Origin: Nocardioides sp. Root122
GTDB taxonomy: Bacteria; Actinomycetota; Actinomycetes; Propionibacteriales; Nocardioidaceae
Reading direction: 5' to 3'
Length of the DNA: 64,000 nucleotides
Assembly (NCBI RefSeq): GCF_001425025.1
Contig: NZ_LMDE01000010.1
Coordinates: forward strand, 103,995 to 167,994
In this document: positions 9,116-17,642 of the stretch, one piece after another
How the letters are laid out: each line of letters begins with the position of its first letter
How positions within the stretch are numbered: position 1 is the first letter of the stretch
Position numbers and translations under genes: made by a program
The notes under the pieces: generated by a model
Seen by the model: only the letters and a program-made list of their open reading frames with translations
What the model was told of the DNA's origin: nothing
The model's database searches: none

Positions 9116-10026
9116 GGGGTGACCTCGTCGAGCTCAGGGACAGGGGAGAAGAGGCCCGCGCGCTCGAGCACCTCGAGGACGGCGAGCAGGGCGGGGTCGG
9201 TGTCGTCGGTGCGCCACGCAAGGGCGAGGTCGAGCGACGCGGCGTCGGGGACGTCGCGGAAGACGACGCCCGCGAGCGGGGCGGCACGCACCGAGGCCGG
9301 GACCAGGGCGATCCCGAGGTCGGCGGCGACGAGGGGCAGCATCACGGCGGTGCCCGGCGCCTCGTGGGCCACGGTCGGGGTGAACCCGGCCTCGCGGCAG
9401 CTGCGCAGCACCGCGTCGTTGACCACCGAGCTGGCGCCGGCGAAGACGATGAAGTCCTCGGTGCGCAGGTCGGCCATCGAGACGACCGGCTCGCCGGCCA
9501 GGCGGTGGTCGGCGGCGACCGCGAGCACGAGGGGCTCGTGGGCGATGGTGCGCACGCTGAGCGCGTCGCCCGTGGTGGGCGGGCGGAGCACACCGAGGTC
9601 GAGGCTGCCGTCGGTCAGGCCGGCGACCTGGGCGGGGGTGAGCAGGTCGGCGTGGATCTCCAGTGCCAGGCCCGGCAGCTCGCGCTTGACCGCACGGGCG
9701 ATGCGGGGGAGCTGGGTGTGGGCGGCGGTGCCGGTGAACGCGATCCGCAGCAGGCCCTGGCGGCCCTCGGCGATCCGGCGTACGCCGCGCACGCTGTCGT
9801 CGACCGCGGTGAGGACCCGGGCCGCCTCCTCGCGCAGGAACTCCCCGGCGGGGGTGAGGTTGACCTGGCGGGTGGTGCGGACGAAGAGGGGGGTGCCGAG
9901 CTCGGCCTCGAGCTGCCTGATCGCCTGGGAGAGCGCGGGCTGGGCAAGGTGCAGCCGCTCGGCGGCGCGACCGAAGTGCTTGGTCTCCGCGACAGCGGCG
10001 AAGTAGCGCAGGTGACGCAGCTCCAC
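9112..10026 (-). CDS. LysR-family regulator of the cat/ben genes
   Basis: A 304-residue LysR protein: winged helix-turn-helix at residues 1-60 (MELRHLRYFAAVAE, AAERLHLAQPALSQAIRQLE) and an inducer-binding domain from about 90. It is the first gene of the catB-catA-catC unit, overlapping catB by four bases, and is divergent from benA. A perfect T-N11-A dyad in the shared 251-base gap is a likely binding site. By analogy with CatR/CatM/BenM regulators the effector may be muconate or benzoate, but no residue here tells which. The same protein could control both divergent units. Confidence 0.92.
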   Translation of the reverse strand: MELRHLRYFAAVAETKHFGRAAERLHLAQPALSQAIRQLEAELGTPLFVRTTRQVNLTPAGEFLREEAARVLTAVDDSVRGVRRIAEGRQGLLRIAFTGTAAHTQLPRIARAVKRELPGLALEIHADLLTPAQVAGLTDGSLDLGVLRPPTTGDALSVRTIAHEPLVLAVAADHRLAGEPVVSMADLRTEDFIVFAGASSVVNDAVLRSCREAGFTPTVAHEAPGTAVMLPLVAADLGIALVPASVRAAPLAGVVFRDVPDAASLDLALAWRTDDTDPALLAVLEVLERAGLFSPVPELDEVTP

Positions 10027-10144
10027 GGGGTCCTCCCCTCGTCGTCCAGTGTGTTCCGGCCGGTGGTGACGACGCTCACGTCGTCGGCGATTGATTCACG
10101 GTAGGTCTGGATATTCATCGATGACAAGGACTTGTTTGGCCGGC

Positions 10145-10167
10145 ATTGATACGCGCGAGCGATCAAT
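10145..10167. promoter_or_regulatory. LysR box between the regulator gene and benA
   Basis: ATTGAT, an 11-base spacer, then ATCAAT: a perfect 6-base dyad giving the T-N11-A pattern of LysR-type regulators. It is about 110 bases before benA and about 120 bases before the LysR start, in the only AT-rich part of the divergent gap. This position suits control of both directions. Confidence 0.65.
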
Positions 10168-10277
10168 GGGTGCCTGGGTCAGGCCTAGGCAGTTGGCTCG
10201 TGTGACGGCCGACACGTCGTGGAACGGTCGGGTCCACCCCACCACCGGACCACCACCCAGAACCTCCTGGAGGACCC

Positions 10278-11645
10278 ATGACCGAGACGCTCTCCCACGT
10301 GCAGTCGGTGCTCGCCGACGCGGTGGTCGACGACCGCGACGCCGGCATCTACCGGGCCAACCGCCGGATCTTCACCGACGAGCAGGTCTTCGAGCTCGAG
10401 ATGAAGCACATCTTCGAGGGCAACTGGATCTACCTCGCCCACGAGAGCCAGGTGCCCGAGAAGGGTGACTACGTCACGACCTACATGGGTCGCCAGCCGG
10501 TGGTGATCACCCGCGGGCAGGACGGCGAGCTCAACCTGCTCATCAACGCGTGCGCCCACCGCGGCGCGATGATCTGCCGCCGCAAGACCGACAACCGGAC
10601 CACGCTGACGTGTCCCTTCCACGGCTGGACGTTCCGCAACGACGGCACGCTGCTCAAGGTCAAGGACCCCGAGGGGGCCGGCTATCCCGCGACCTTCGAC
10701 AGCAACGGCTCGCACAACATGACCAGGGTCGCGAGGTTCGACAGCTACCGCGGCTTCCTGTTCGGCTCGCTGAACCCCGACGTGTCCACCCTCGAGGAGC
10801 ACCTCGGCGACGCGACGAAGGTCATCGACATGCTCGTCGACCAGTCGCCCGACGGCCTCGAGGTGCTGCGCGGCTCGTCGACGTACACCTATGACGGCAA
10901 CTGGAAGGTGCAGGCGGAGAACGGCGCCGACGGCTACCACGTCACCGCGACCCACTGGAACTACGCGGCCACCACCTCGCGCCGCAACACCGGCGACTCC
11001 GCCAACACCACCAAGACGCTCGACGCCGGCAGCTGGGGCAAGTCGGGCGGCGGCTACTGGTCCTACCCCAACGGCCACCTGTGCCTGTGGACCTGGGCCG
11101 GCAACCCCGAGGACCGCCCGCTGTGGGACCGCCTCGACAAGCTCAAGGAGACCTACGGCGACGCCAAGGGCGAGTTCATGGTCAAGGGCAGCCGCAACCT
11201 GTGCATCTACCCCAACGTCTACGTGATGGACCAGTTCTCCACGCAGATCCGGCACTTCCGCCCGATCTCGCCGGACCAGACCGAGGTCACCATCTACTGC
11301 ATCGCCCCCAAGGGCGAGTCGAAGGAGTCGCGGGCCTGGCGGATCCGTCAGTACGAGGACTTCTTCAACGCCTCCGGCATGGCCACGCCGGACGACCTGG
11401 AGGAGTTCCGCTCCTGCCAGCTCACCTTCCAGGCCACCGCCGCCCCGTGGAACGACATGAGCCGTGGTGCCGAGCACTGGTTGACCGGACCCGACGAGGT
11501 CGCGCTCGCGCTCGACATGCCCGGGGTCATCTCGGCCGGGGTGAAGAACGAGGACGAGGGGCTCTACCCCGTCCAGCACGGCTACTGGCTCGACACGATG
11601 CGGGCCGCGGTGGCCCGCGAGGCCGGGACGGAGGCGCAGGCATGA
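10278..11645 (+). CDS. benA: Benzoate 1,2-dioxygenase large (alpha) subunit
   Basis: A 455-residue Rieske oxygenase alpha subunit. The Rieske [2Fe-2S] ligands are Cys92/His94 (CAHRGA) and Cys112/His115 (CPFHGWTF). The mononuclear iron site lies in [13 protein letters not shown], around residues 215-227. With BenB it converts benzoate to the 1,2-cis-dihydrodiol carboxylate. Length and motifs fit BenA/XylX rather than naphthalene or biphenyl dioxygenases, and benB and a benC-like reductase follow immediately. GGAGG lies 5 bases before the ATG. Its last codons overlap the benB start (ATGA). Toluate is a possible alternative substrate. Confidence 0.96.
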   Translation: MTETLSHVQSVLADAVVDDRDAGIYRANRRIFTDEQVFELEMKHIFEGNWIYLAHESQVPEKGDYVTTYMGRQPVVITRGQDGELNLLINACAHRGAMICRRKTDNRTTLTCPFHGWTFRNDGTLLKVKDPEGAGYPATFDSNGSHNMTRVARFDSYRGFLFGSLNPDVSTLEEHLGDATKVIDMLVDQSPDGLEVLRGSSTYTYDGNWKVQAENGADGYHVTATHWNYAATTSRRNTGDSANTTKTLDAGSWGKSGGGYWSYPNGHLCLWTWAGNPEDRPLWDRLDKLKETYGDAKGEFMVKGSRNLCIYPNVYVMDQFSTQIRHFRPISPDQTEVTIYCIAPKGESKESRAWRIRQYEDFFNASGMATPDDLEEFRSCQLTFQATAAPWNDMSRGAEHWLTGPDEVALALDMPGVISAGVKNEDEGLYPVQHGYWLDTMRAAVAREAGTEAQA

Positions 11646-12166
11646 GCACCGACACGAGCACCGTGACCGGTGGCCGGCTGATCACGCAGAACGACCTCGA
11701 GCAGTTCCTCTACCGCGAGGCGCGGTTCCTCGACGACCGCGAGTTCGAGAAGTGGCTGGAGTGCTACGCCGACGACTGCGAGTACTGGATGCCGGCGTGG
11801 ACCGACGACGACGAGCTCGTCCAGGACCCGCAGACCGAGATCTCGCTCATCTACTACCCCAACAAGGGCGGCCTCGAGGACCGCGTGTTCCGGATCCGCA
11901 CCGAGCGCTCCAGCGCGACCTCGATCCCCGAGCCGCGCACCAGCCACAACATCAGCAACGTCGAGGTGATCGAGCGTCGCGGCGACCTCGTCGACGTGCG
12001 GTTCAACTGGCACACCATGTACTTCCGCTACAAGACGATCGACCCGTACTACGGGACGTCCTTCTACACGATCGACTTCTCCGGCGAGAGCCCGCTGATC
12101 CGGCGCAAGACCGTGGTGCTGAAGAACGACTACATCCACCACGTCGTGGACGTCTACCACTTCTGA
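11642..12166 (+). CDS. benB: Benzoate 1,2-dioxygenase small (beta) subunit
   Basis: A 174-residue NTF2-fold beta subunit of a ring-hydroxylating dioxygenase. It shows the family pattern [24 protein letters not shown], then SHNISNVEV and a C-terminal [16 protein letters not shown]. It has a structural role in the alpha3beta3 enzyme with BenA. The ATG at 11642 overlaps the benA stop by four bases, so the two subunits are probably made in coupled fashion. About 50 bases separate it from the benC fusion. Confidence 0.96.
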   Translation: MSTDTSTVTGGRLITQNDLEQFLYREARFLDDREFEKWLECYADDCEYWMPAWTDDDELVQDPQTEISLIYYPNKGGLEDRVFRIRTERSSATSIPEPRTSHNISNVEVIERRGDLVDVRFNWHTMYFRYKTIDPYYGTSFYTIDFSGESPLIRRKTVVLKNDYIHHVVDVYHF

Positions 12167-12216
12167 GCACCGCCCTTCCCCGAGCCCGCCCGGGCCCGCC
12201 CGAGTCAGGAGCAGCC

Positions 12217-14871
12217 ATGAGCAGCCACCAGGTCGCCCTCGCCTTCGAGGACGGTGTCACCCGCTTCATCACGTGCGCGGAGGACCAGACCGTCGCGGAC
12301 GCGTCCTACCGCGCCCGCATCAACATCCCGCTGGACTGTCGCGACGGTGCCTGTGGCACCTGCAAGGCGCTGTGCGAGTCGGGGGACTACGACGGAGGCA
12401 CCTACATCGAGGACGCCCTGTCGCCCGACGAGGCGGCCGCCGGCATGGTCCTGCCCTGCAGCATGAAGCCGCGCTCGGACCTGGTGCTCCAGATCGCGAG
12501 CACGTCGGCGGTCGCCAAGACCCGGGCGGCGACGTACAAGGCCACGATCACGCGGCTCGAGCGGCTCTCACCGACGACGGTGTCGCTCACGGTGGAGACC
12601 GACGAGCGCGACGACCTCGCCTTCCTACCCGGGCAGTACGTCAACATCGAGGTGCCCGGCACGGGGGAGTCCCGGTCCTACTCCTTCAGCACCGCCACCG
12701 ACGACCGCTCGCTCGGCTTCCTGGTGAAGCTCACCCCGGGCGGCGTGATGTCGACGTGGCTGTCGGAGCAGGCTGCCGTCGGCGACGAGGTCAGCTTCAC
12801 CGGGCCCAACGGCAGCTTCTTCCTGCGCGAGGCCGAGCGCCCCCTGCTGCTGATCGCCGGGGGCACCGGACTGGCGCCGATCCTGTCGATCCTGCGCACC
12901 ATGCGTGCGAGCGGCAGCACCCGGCCCACGCACCTGGTCTACGGCGTCAGCACCGACGACGACCTCGTCGAGCTGGCCGAGCTCGACGCCCTCGCGTCGG
13001 AGCTCCCTGCCCTGACGTGGGACCACTGCGTCTCCGACCCGGCGACCAGGGCCGCCCACCAGGGCTACGTCATGGGCCTCATCGGAGCCGAGCACCTGCA
13101 CGAGGGCGACGTCGCGGTCTACCTCTGCGGTCCGCCGCCCATGGTGGAGGCGGTGCGCGGCCACTTCGCCGACCAGGGCATCGAGCCGACCGGCTTCTAC
13201 TACGAGAAGTTCGCGCTGTCCGGCACGGGCACCGCCGTCGAACCGGGCATCGAGCCGGGCGTCGAGCAGGGCGTCGAGCCGGGCGTCGAGGTCACCGAGG
13301 CGCCAGCGGATCCGGAGCCGCAGGTGCGGGAACCGGTGGGCGCGCGGGGCGCGGTCCCCCTGGTCCACGCGGCCGACGACGAGTCCCTGGTCGTGGGCTT
13401 CGCCGGGCGCTCGGTGGCGGGGCAGGAGCTGTTCCCGGCCCGCGAGCTCGTCGGGCTCCGGGGCGGGGTGGCCCCCGATGCAGCTGCGGTCGCAGCGACG
13501 GCTCGTACGCTCGCCGGCCGGCAGGCCTTCCCGGCGCGTGAGGTCACCGCGCTGGTGGCCCCGCCGCTCGAGGAGGCCGTCGCGGGCGGGACGACCGACG
13601 GCTACGAGATCGGTGAGGAGCACCCATCGGTGCACGCCTCGGACGCGATCTTCGAGGCCCGGATGGCGCTCGAGCTCGGCGCGCTCGACCTGGTGCTCGG
13701 CCGGATCAGCTCGCGCCAGGTCGCCGGCTACCGGCTGCTGGCCGAGGGCTGCGCGCCGTACGTCGACGGCGACCGCTTCGTCGACGCCGCGGCGTACACC
13801 GACACCAACGCCGCCTTCCACGACTACCTGTTCACCCTCACCGGCAACGAGCACCTCCTGCGCGCCTACCAGGCCCTCGGGGTCAAGGGCAGGATGGAGG
13901 AGGTGCTCAAGCAGGCCACGTGGTGCCACCCGCTCTGCGTGCAGGACCACCTCGACATCGTCGACGCGATCGAGCGCGGCGACCGCGCTGCGGCCCGCCA
14001 GCTCGTCAGCGCCCACGCGGACCGGTCGAAGACCACCATGCGCCGCGCCATGGACGCGAGCCGGACCTCCGAGCGCCCGCGCTTCACGACCCCCGGCCGC
14101 TTCGCCGGCAAGGTCGTCGTGGTCACCGGTGCCGCCCAGGGCATCGGTGAGGCCGTGGCCCGCCGGATCAGCGCGGAGGACGGCCGGCTGGTGCTCGCGG
14201 ACCGCTCCGAGCTGGTCCACGAGCTCGCCGAGGAACTGGCTGCCACCGGCCGGGGAGCACTCGCGGTGGTCGCGGACCTCGAGGCCTACGACGGCGCGAC
14301 CACGGTGGTCGCGCAGGCCGTGGCCCGCTTCGGCCGGGTCGACGTGCTGGTCAACAACGTGGGCGGTGCGATCAACTTCAAGCCGTTCACCGAGTTCACC
14401 GACGCCGAGATCAGCGCCGAGGTGCAGCGCTCGCTGATGACCACGTTGTTCTCCTGCCGGGCCGTGCTGCCGGGGATGGTGGAGCGCGGCGCGGGCGTCA
14501 TCGTCAACGTGTCGTCCGCCGCCACCCGGGGCATCCACCGGATCCCCTACTCCGCGGCCAAGGGCGGGATCAACGCGATCACCGCCTCGCTCGCCCTGGA
14601 GTACGCCGACCACGGCATCCGCGTCGTCGCCACCGCCCCGGGCGGCACCGAGGCCCCGCCGCGGCGCATCTCGCGCGGCACCCCGGTGCCGCAGGACGAG
14701 CGCGAGCAGGAGTGGTTCCAGGCCCACATCGACCAGACCCTGTCGCACTCGCTGATGCGTCGCTACGGCTCGCTCGACGAGCAGGCGGCGGCGATCACCT
14801 TCCTCGCCAGCGAGGAAGCCTCCTACATCACCGGCACGGTGCTTCCCGTGGCCGGCGGTGACCCGGGCTGA
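12217..14871 (+). CDS. benCD: Three-part fusion: benzoate dioxygenase reductase, GntR-type FCD domain, and dihydrodiol carboxylate dehydrogenase
   Basis: One 884-residue frame. Residues 1-100: plant-type [2Fe-2S] ferredoxin (Cys41, Cys46, Cys49, Cys81). Residues 104-333: FAD/NAD reductase (RSYSFS, GGTGLAPILSIL, LCGPPPMVEAV, ending YEKF), which passes electrons from NADH to BenAB. Residues 334-465: linker with four EPGV-type repeats and an imperfect 19-residue duplication (396-414 and 428-446, both with FPARE). Residues 471-610: FCD fold as in FadR/GntR effector domains (FHDYLFTLTGNEHL, DAIERGD, His578, His600), with no DNA-binding helix-turn-helix. Residues 627-884: short-chain dehydrogenase BenD (TGAAQGIG, NNVGG, catalytic PYSAAKGG). 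AGGAG precedes the ATG. No separate benD exists nearby. An internal start near 14038-14050 cannot be excluded but lacks a clear ribosome site. Confidence 0.93.
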   Translation: MSSHQVALAFEDGVTRFITCAEDQTVADASYRARINIPLDCRDGACGTCKALCESGDYDGGTYIEDALSPDEAAAGMVLPCSMKPRSDLVLQIASTSAVAKTRAATYKATITRLERLSPTTVSLTVETDERDDLAFLPGQYVNIEVPGTGESRSYSFSTATDDRSLGFLVKLTPGGVMSTWLSEQAAVGDEVSFTGPNGSFFLREAERPLLLIAGGTGLAPILSILRTMRASGSTRPTHLVYGVSTDDDLVELAELDALASELPALTWDHCVSDPATRAAHQGYVMGLIGAEHLHEGDVAVYLCGPPPMVEAVRGHFADQGIEPTGFYYEKFALSGTGTAVEPGIEPGVEQGVEPGVEVTEAPADPEPQVREPVGARGAVPLVHAADDESLVVGFAGRSVAGQELFPARELVGLRGGVAPDAAAVAATARTLAGRQAFPAREVTALVAPPLEEAVAGGTTDGYEIGEEHPSVHASDAIFEARMALELGALDLVLGRISSRQVAGYRLLAEGCAPYVDGDRFVDAAAYTDTNAAFHDYLFTLTGNEHLLRAYQALGVKGRMEEVLKQATWCHPLCVQDHLDIVDAIERGDRAAARQLVSAHADRSKTTMRRAMDASRTSERPRFTTPGRFAGKVVVVTGAAQGIGEAVARRISAEDGRLVLADRSELVHELAEELAATGRGALAVVADLEAYDGATTVVAQAVARFGRVDVLVNNVGGAINFKPFTEFTDAEISAEVQRSLMTTLFSCRAVLPGMVERGAGVIVNVSSAATRGIHRIPYSAAKGGINAITASLALEYADHGIRVVATAPGGTEAPPRRISRGTPVPQDEREQEWFQAHIDQTLSHSLMRRYGSLDEQAAAITFLASEEASYITGTVLPVAGGDPG
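13237..13290 (+). repeat. 12-bp tandem repeat in the BenC-FCD linker
   Basis: About four and a half copies of a 12-base unit (GTCGAGCCGGGC and variants) encode a run of EPGV/EPGI/EQGV. It lies just after the reductase domain, inside the fusion gene. Such a run can change copy number without breaking the frame. Confidence 0.85.
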
Positions 14872-14910
14872 GGTCCCCGTCCCGGGTCAGGTCAGGTCTA
14901 CCGTGACTGC

Positions 14911-17616
14911 GTGACCGACGCCGACGCGACGCCCGTGCTCGTGGCGCGCGACGCCCAGCTCGCCGACCTGCAGCAGCGCCTGCGGCAGGTCGGCGAGTCC
15001 GGTCCCGGACTCGTCGTGGTGACCGGCCCCCGGGGCACGGGCACCACCGCGCTCGTGCGCCGTCTTGCTGCCGAGCACGCCGCAGCGGGCGGGCGGTGCC
15101 TGCGGGCCCAGGCCGTGCCGTGGGAGGCGGACGTCGCACTCGGCGTGGTGGCGCAGCTGCTCGGCACGCCGCCCCGGTCGCTCGCCGTGGGCACGGCCGC
15201 AGCGGAGCTTGCCGACGCCGTCGCCGAGGAGGCGGACCCGGTGCTCGTCGTGGTCGACGACGCGGGCCACGCCGACCCGGCGTCGCTGCAGGCGCTCTGG
15301 AGCGCCGTACGCCACCATCCCGAGGCACGCGTGCTCGCGGTGCTCGCCGTGTCGGCGCCCGTGACGTCGCCCGGCGCTGCGGAGGTGATCGATCGCGTCG
15401 CCGATCGCGTCGTGCTGGCGCCGCTCGACCCCCGTGACGTGCAGCAGCTGGCGGCGCTCGCCGGCGTGGCGCTGCACCCGAGCCTCGCCGAGCGGCTGTG
15501 CCGCTTCACGTCCGGTCGGCCCGGCGCGGCCCTCGAGCTGCTGGCCGAGCAGCCGCCCGAGCTCTGGGCCGATGTCGCGCCCGCACTCCCGCCTCCCGCC
15601 CGCGTGGCCGCCGACGTCGCGGCGCGGCTCACCTCAGCGCCTGCCCCGGCCCGGGCCATGGCCGAGGCAGTCGCCGTGCTCGGCGGCGCACCCGTGCCGC
15701 TGGCGGCGGCGCTGGCCGGAGTGGCCGAGCCGCTCGCGCCCGTGGACGAGCTGGTCGGGGGCGGTCTGGTGCGCTGGGTCGAGCACCTCGGTGCCGCACG
15801 CGTCGAGCCGAGCGGTCCGATGGTCGCCGCCGCCGTCCTGGCCTCGATGGGCCGGGTCCGGCTCGCCGAGCTGCACCGCGCGGCCGCGGCCCTGGTCGAG
15901 GACCCGGTGGCACGTCTCGACCACCTGGCGAGCGCCACCCCGACGGCCGACGCCGGCCTCGCCGACGAGCTGGACGAGCTGGCAGCGGAGCGGGCCAGGA
16001 CGGGGGAGTGGGGCGCGGTCGCCCAGCTGCTGTCCAGCGCCGCGCGCCTCAGCGCCGAGCGCGGGACGCGCGAGGACCGGCTCTCGCGCGCCTTCGACGC
16101 GCTGGTCGGCTCGGGCGACACGCTCGGCGCCGCCGCCGCTGTCGCGGAGGTCGAGAGCCTCCGCGAGACCCCGCTGCGCAACGCGGCGCTGGGCTACCTC
16201 GCGATCGTGCGGGGGCGCTCGGCCGAGGCGGAGGGCCGGCTGGTGCGGGCGTGGGACCTGGTCAACGTCGAGCGCGACCCCGACGTCGCGGCCCTGATCT
16301 GCCATCGCCGGGTGCTGCACAGCCTGGCCCGCTGCCGCGGCCAGGACCTGGTCGACTGGGCGGACCGCGCGCTCGCGCTCGCCACCCCGGGGTCACCACC
16401 CGCCGTCGAGGCGGCCGCCATCCGCGGCCTGGGCGTCGCCGGCACGGGTCACGGCGCGCAGGCGCTCGCCGACTACGCGACCCTTGCCGAGCAGGTCGGT
16501 CACGGCGCCCAGGCGCAGCGGGTGGCGATGGGCCGCGGCTGGACCGCCCTGGCCCTCGACGAGGTCGACGTGGCCCGCGAGGCGTTGTCGTCGGCCGTCT
16601 CGACGGACTTCCTCGGCGGCTCGACCCGGATCGCTCTGTGGGCGCACGCCTGGCTGGCCCGCGCGCACTTCGTGAGCGGCGACTGGGACGACGCGGTGCG
16701 CACCGCGGAGCGGGGCGCGGTCCTCGCCGAGCGCACGGGGATGCGGCTGATCGAGCCGTTGCTCGCCTGGACCCGCGCCCAGGTGCACGGCCTGCGGGGC
16801 GAGTGGGCACGCGCCGACGAGGCGGTCCGCCAGGCGGCCGCCGGCCCACGGGACTACGAGATCATGCGCGTCGCGGCGGCGCTGGCTCGCGCGAGCGTGG
16901 CCGAGGCGCGCGCCGACTACGCCGGGGTCCTCCGCGCGCTCGACCCGCTGCGCCAGCCGTGGGCGGGAGGCAGCATCGACGAGCCGGGCGCGTGGCCCTG
17001 GGCCGACGTGTACGCCAACGCCCTCGCCATCGAGGGTCGCCACGAGGAGGCGGACGCGTTCCTGCGCCCGCACGAGCAGCTGGCTGCCGAGCGCGGCCAC
17101 CGCTCGGCCGGCGCGCGACTGCGCTACGCCCGCGGCCGGGTGCTCGCCGCAACCGGCGACCTCGACGCGGCGCGCGTCGCGTTCGAGGAGTCCGCCGACC
17201 TCCTCGAGGACCTGCCGCTCCCGTACGACCGGGCGCGGACGCACTTCGCCTGGGGCCAGACGCTGCGTCGCGCGGGGAAGCGGCGTGAGGCCGACCCGGT
17301 CCTGCAGACAGCGCGCGACCTCTACGCCCGCCTCGGCGCGACGACGTACGTCGAGCGCTGCGACCGTGAGCTGCGCGCCGGAGGCGTCCATGCCGGCCGC
17401 GCCGCGGTCGAGCGGGACGCCGTGACGCTGACGCCGCAGGAGGAGCTGGTCGCCGACCTGGTCGCGCGCGGGATGTCCAACCGCGAGGTGGGGACGGAGC
17501 TCTTCGTCTCGACCAAGACCGTGCAGTACCACCTCACCCGGATCTACGCGAAGCTCGGCATCCGTTCGCGCGGCGAGCTGGCCGCGGTCCGCGCCGGCAC
17601 CACGCCCGGGGCCTGA
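14911..17616 (+). CDS. Large LuxR-family (LAL-type) ATPase regulator, likely BenR
   Basis: A 901-residue regulator: N-terminal AAA-like ATPase (P-loop region 38-46, Walker B LVVVDDAGH near 112-120), a long Ala/Arg/Leu-rich TPR-like middle, and a C-terminal LuxR helix-turn-helix at about 840-895 (TPQEELVADLVARGMSNREVG, VSTKTVQYHLTRIYAKLGI). It starts with GTG 39 bases after the benCD fusion, in the same direction. I recall that Corynebacterium glutamicum has a LuxR-type BenR beside benABCD, which supports a role in ben induction; this is from memory. Odd point: the P-loop reads GPRGTGTT, with Thr where the catalytic Lys normally sits, so ATP hydrolysis may be weak or absent. Confidence 0.85.
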   Translation: MTDADATPVLVARDAQLADLQQRLRQVGESGPGLVVVTGPRGTGTTALVRRLAAEHAAAGGRCLRAQAVPWEADVALGVVAQLLGTPPRSLAVGTAAAELADAVAEEADPVLVVVDDAGHADPASLQALWSAVRHHPEARVLAVLAVSAPVTSPGAAEVIDRVADRVVLAPLDPRDVQQLAALAGVALHPSLAERLCRFTSGRPGAALELLAEQPPELWADVAPALPPPARVAADVAARLTSAPAPARAMAEAVAVLGGAPVPLAAALAGVAEPLAPVDELVGGGLVRWVEHLGAARVEPSGPMVAAAVLASMGRVRLAELHRAAAALVEDPVARLDHLASATPTADAGLADELDELAAERARTGEWGAVAQLLSSAARLSAERGTREDRLSRAFDALVGSGDTLGAAAAVAEVESLRETPLRNAALGYLAIVRGRSAEAEGRLVRAWDLVNVERDPDVAALICHRRVLHSLARCRGQDLVDWADRALALATPGSPPAVEAAAIRGLGVAGTGHGAQALADYATLAEQVGHGAQAQRVAMGRGWTALALDEVDVAREALSSAVSTDFLGGSTRIALWAHAWLARAHFVSGDWDDAVRTAERGAVLAERTGMRLIEPLLAWTRAQVHGLRGEWARADEAVRQAAAGPRDYEIMRVAAALARASVAEARADYAGVLRALDPLRQPWAGGSIDEPGAWPWADVYANALAIEGRHEEADAFLRPHEQLAAERGHRSAGARLRYARGRVLAATGDLDAARVAFEESADLLEDLPLPYDRARTHFAWGQTLRRAGKRREADPVLQTARDLYARLGATTYVERCDRELRAGGVHAGRAAVERDAVTLTPQEELVADLVARGMSNREVGTELFVSTKTVQYHLTRIYAKLGIRSRGELAAVRAGTTPGA

Positions 17617-17642
17617 GCGGTCCTCCTACGGGTGGCGGGCGG

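Noticed and set aside
10027-10277. Small frames in the LysR-benA gap
   Set aside because: No codon bias, and the gap holds the LysR box and the benA ribosome site; it is a regulatory region.
14038-14871. benD as a separate gene with an internal start
   Set aside because: Not preferred: the frame is continuous with benC, and no good ribosome site precedes the candidate ATG codons at 14038 and 14050. Internal initiation remains possible.
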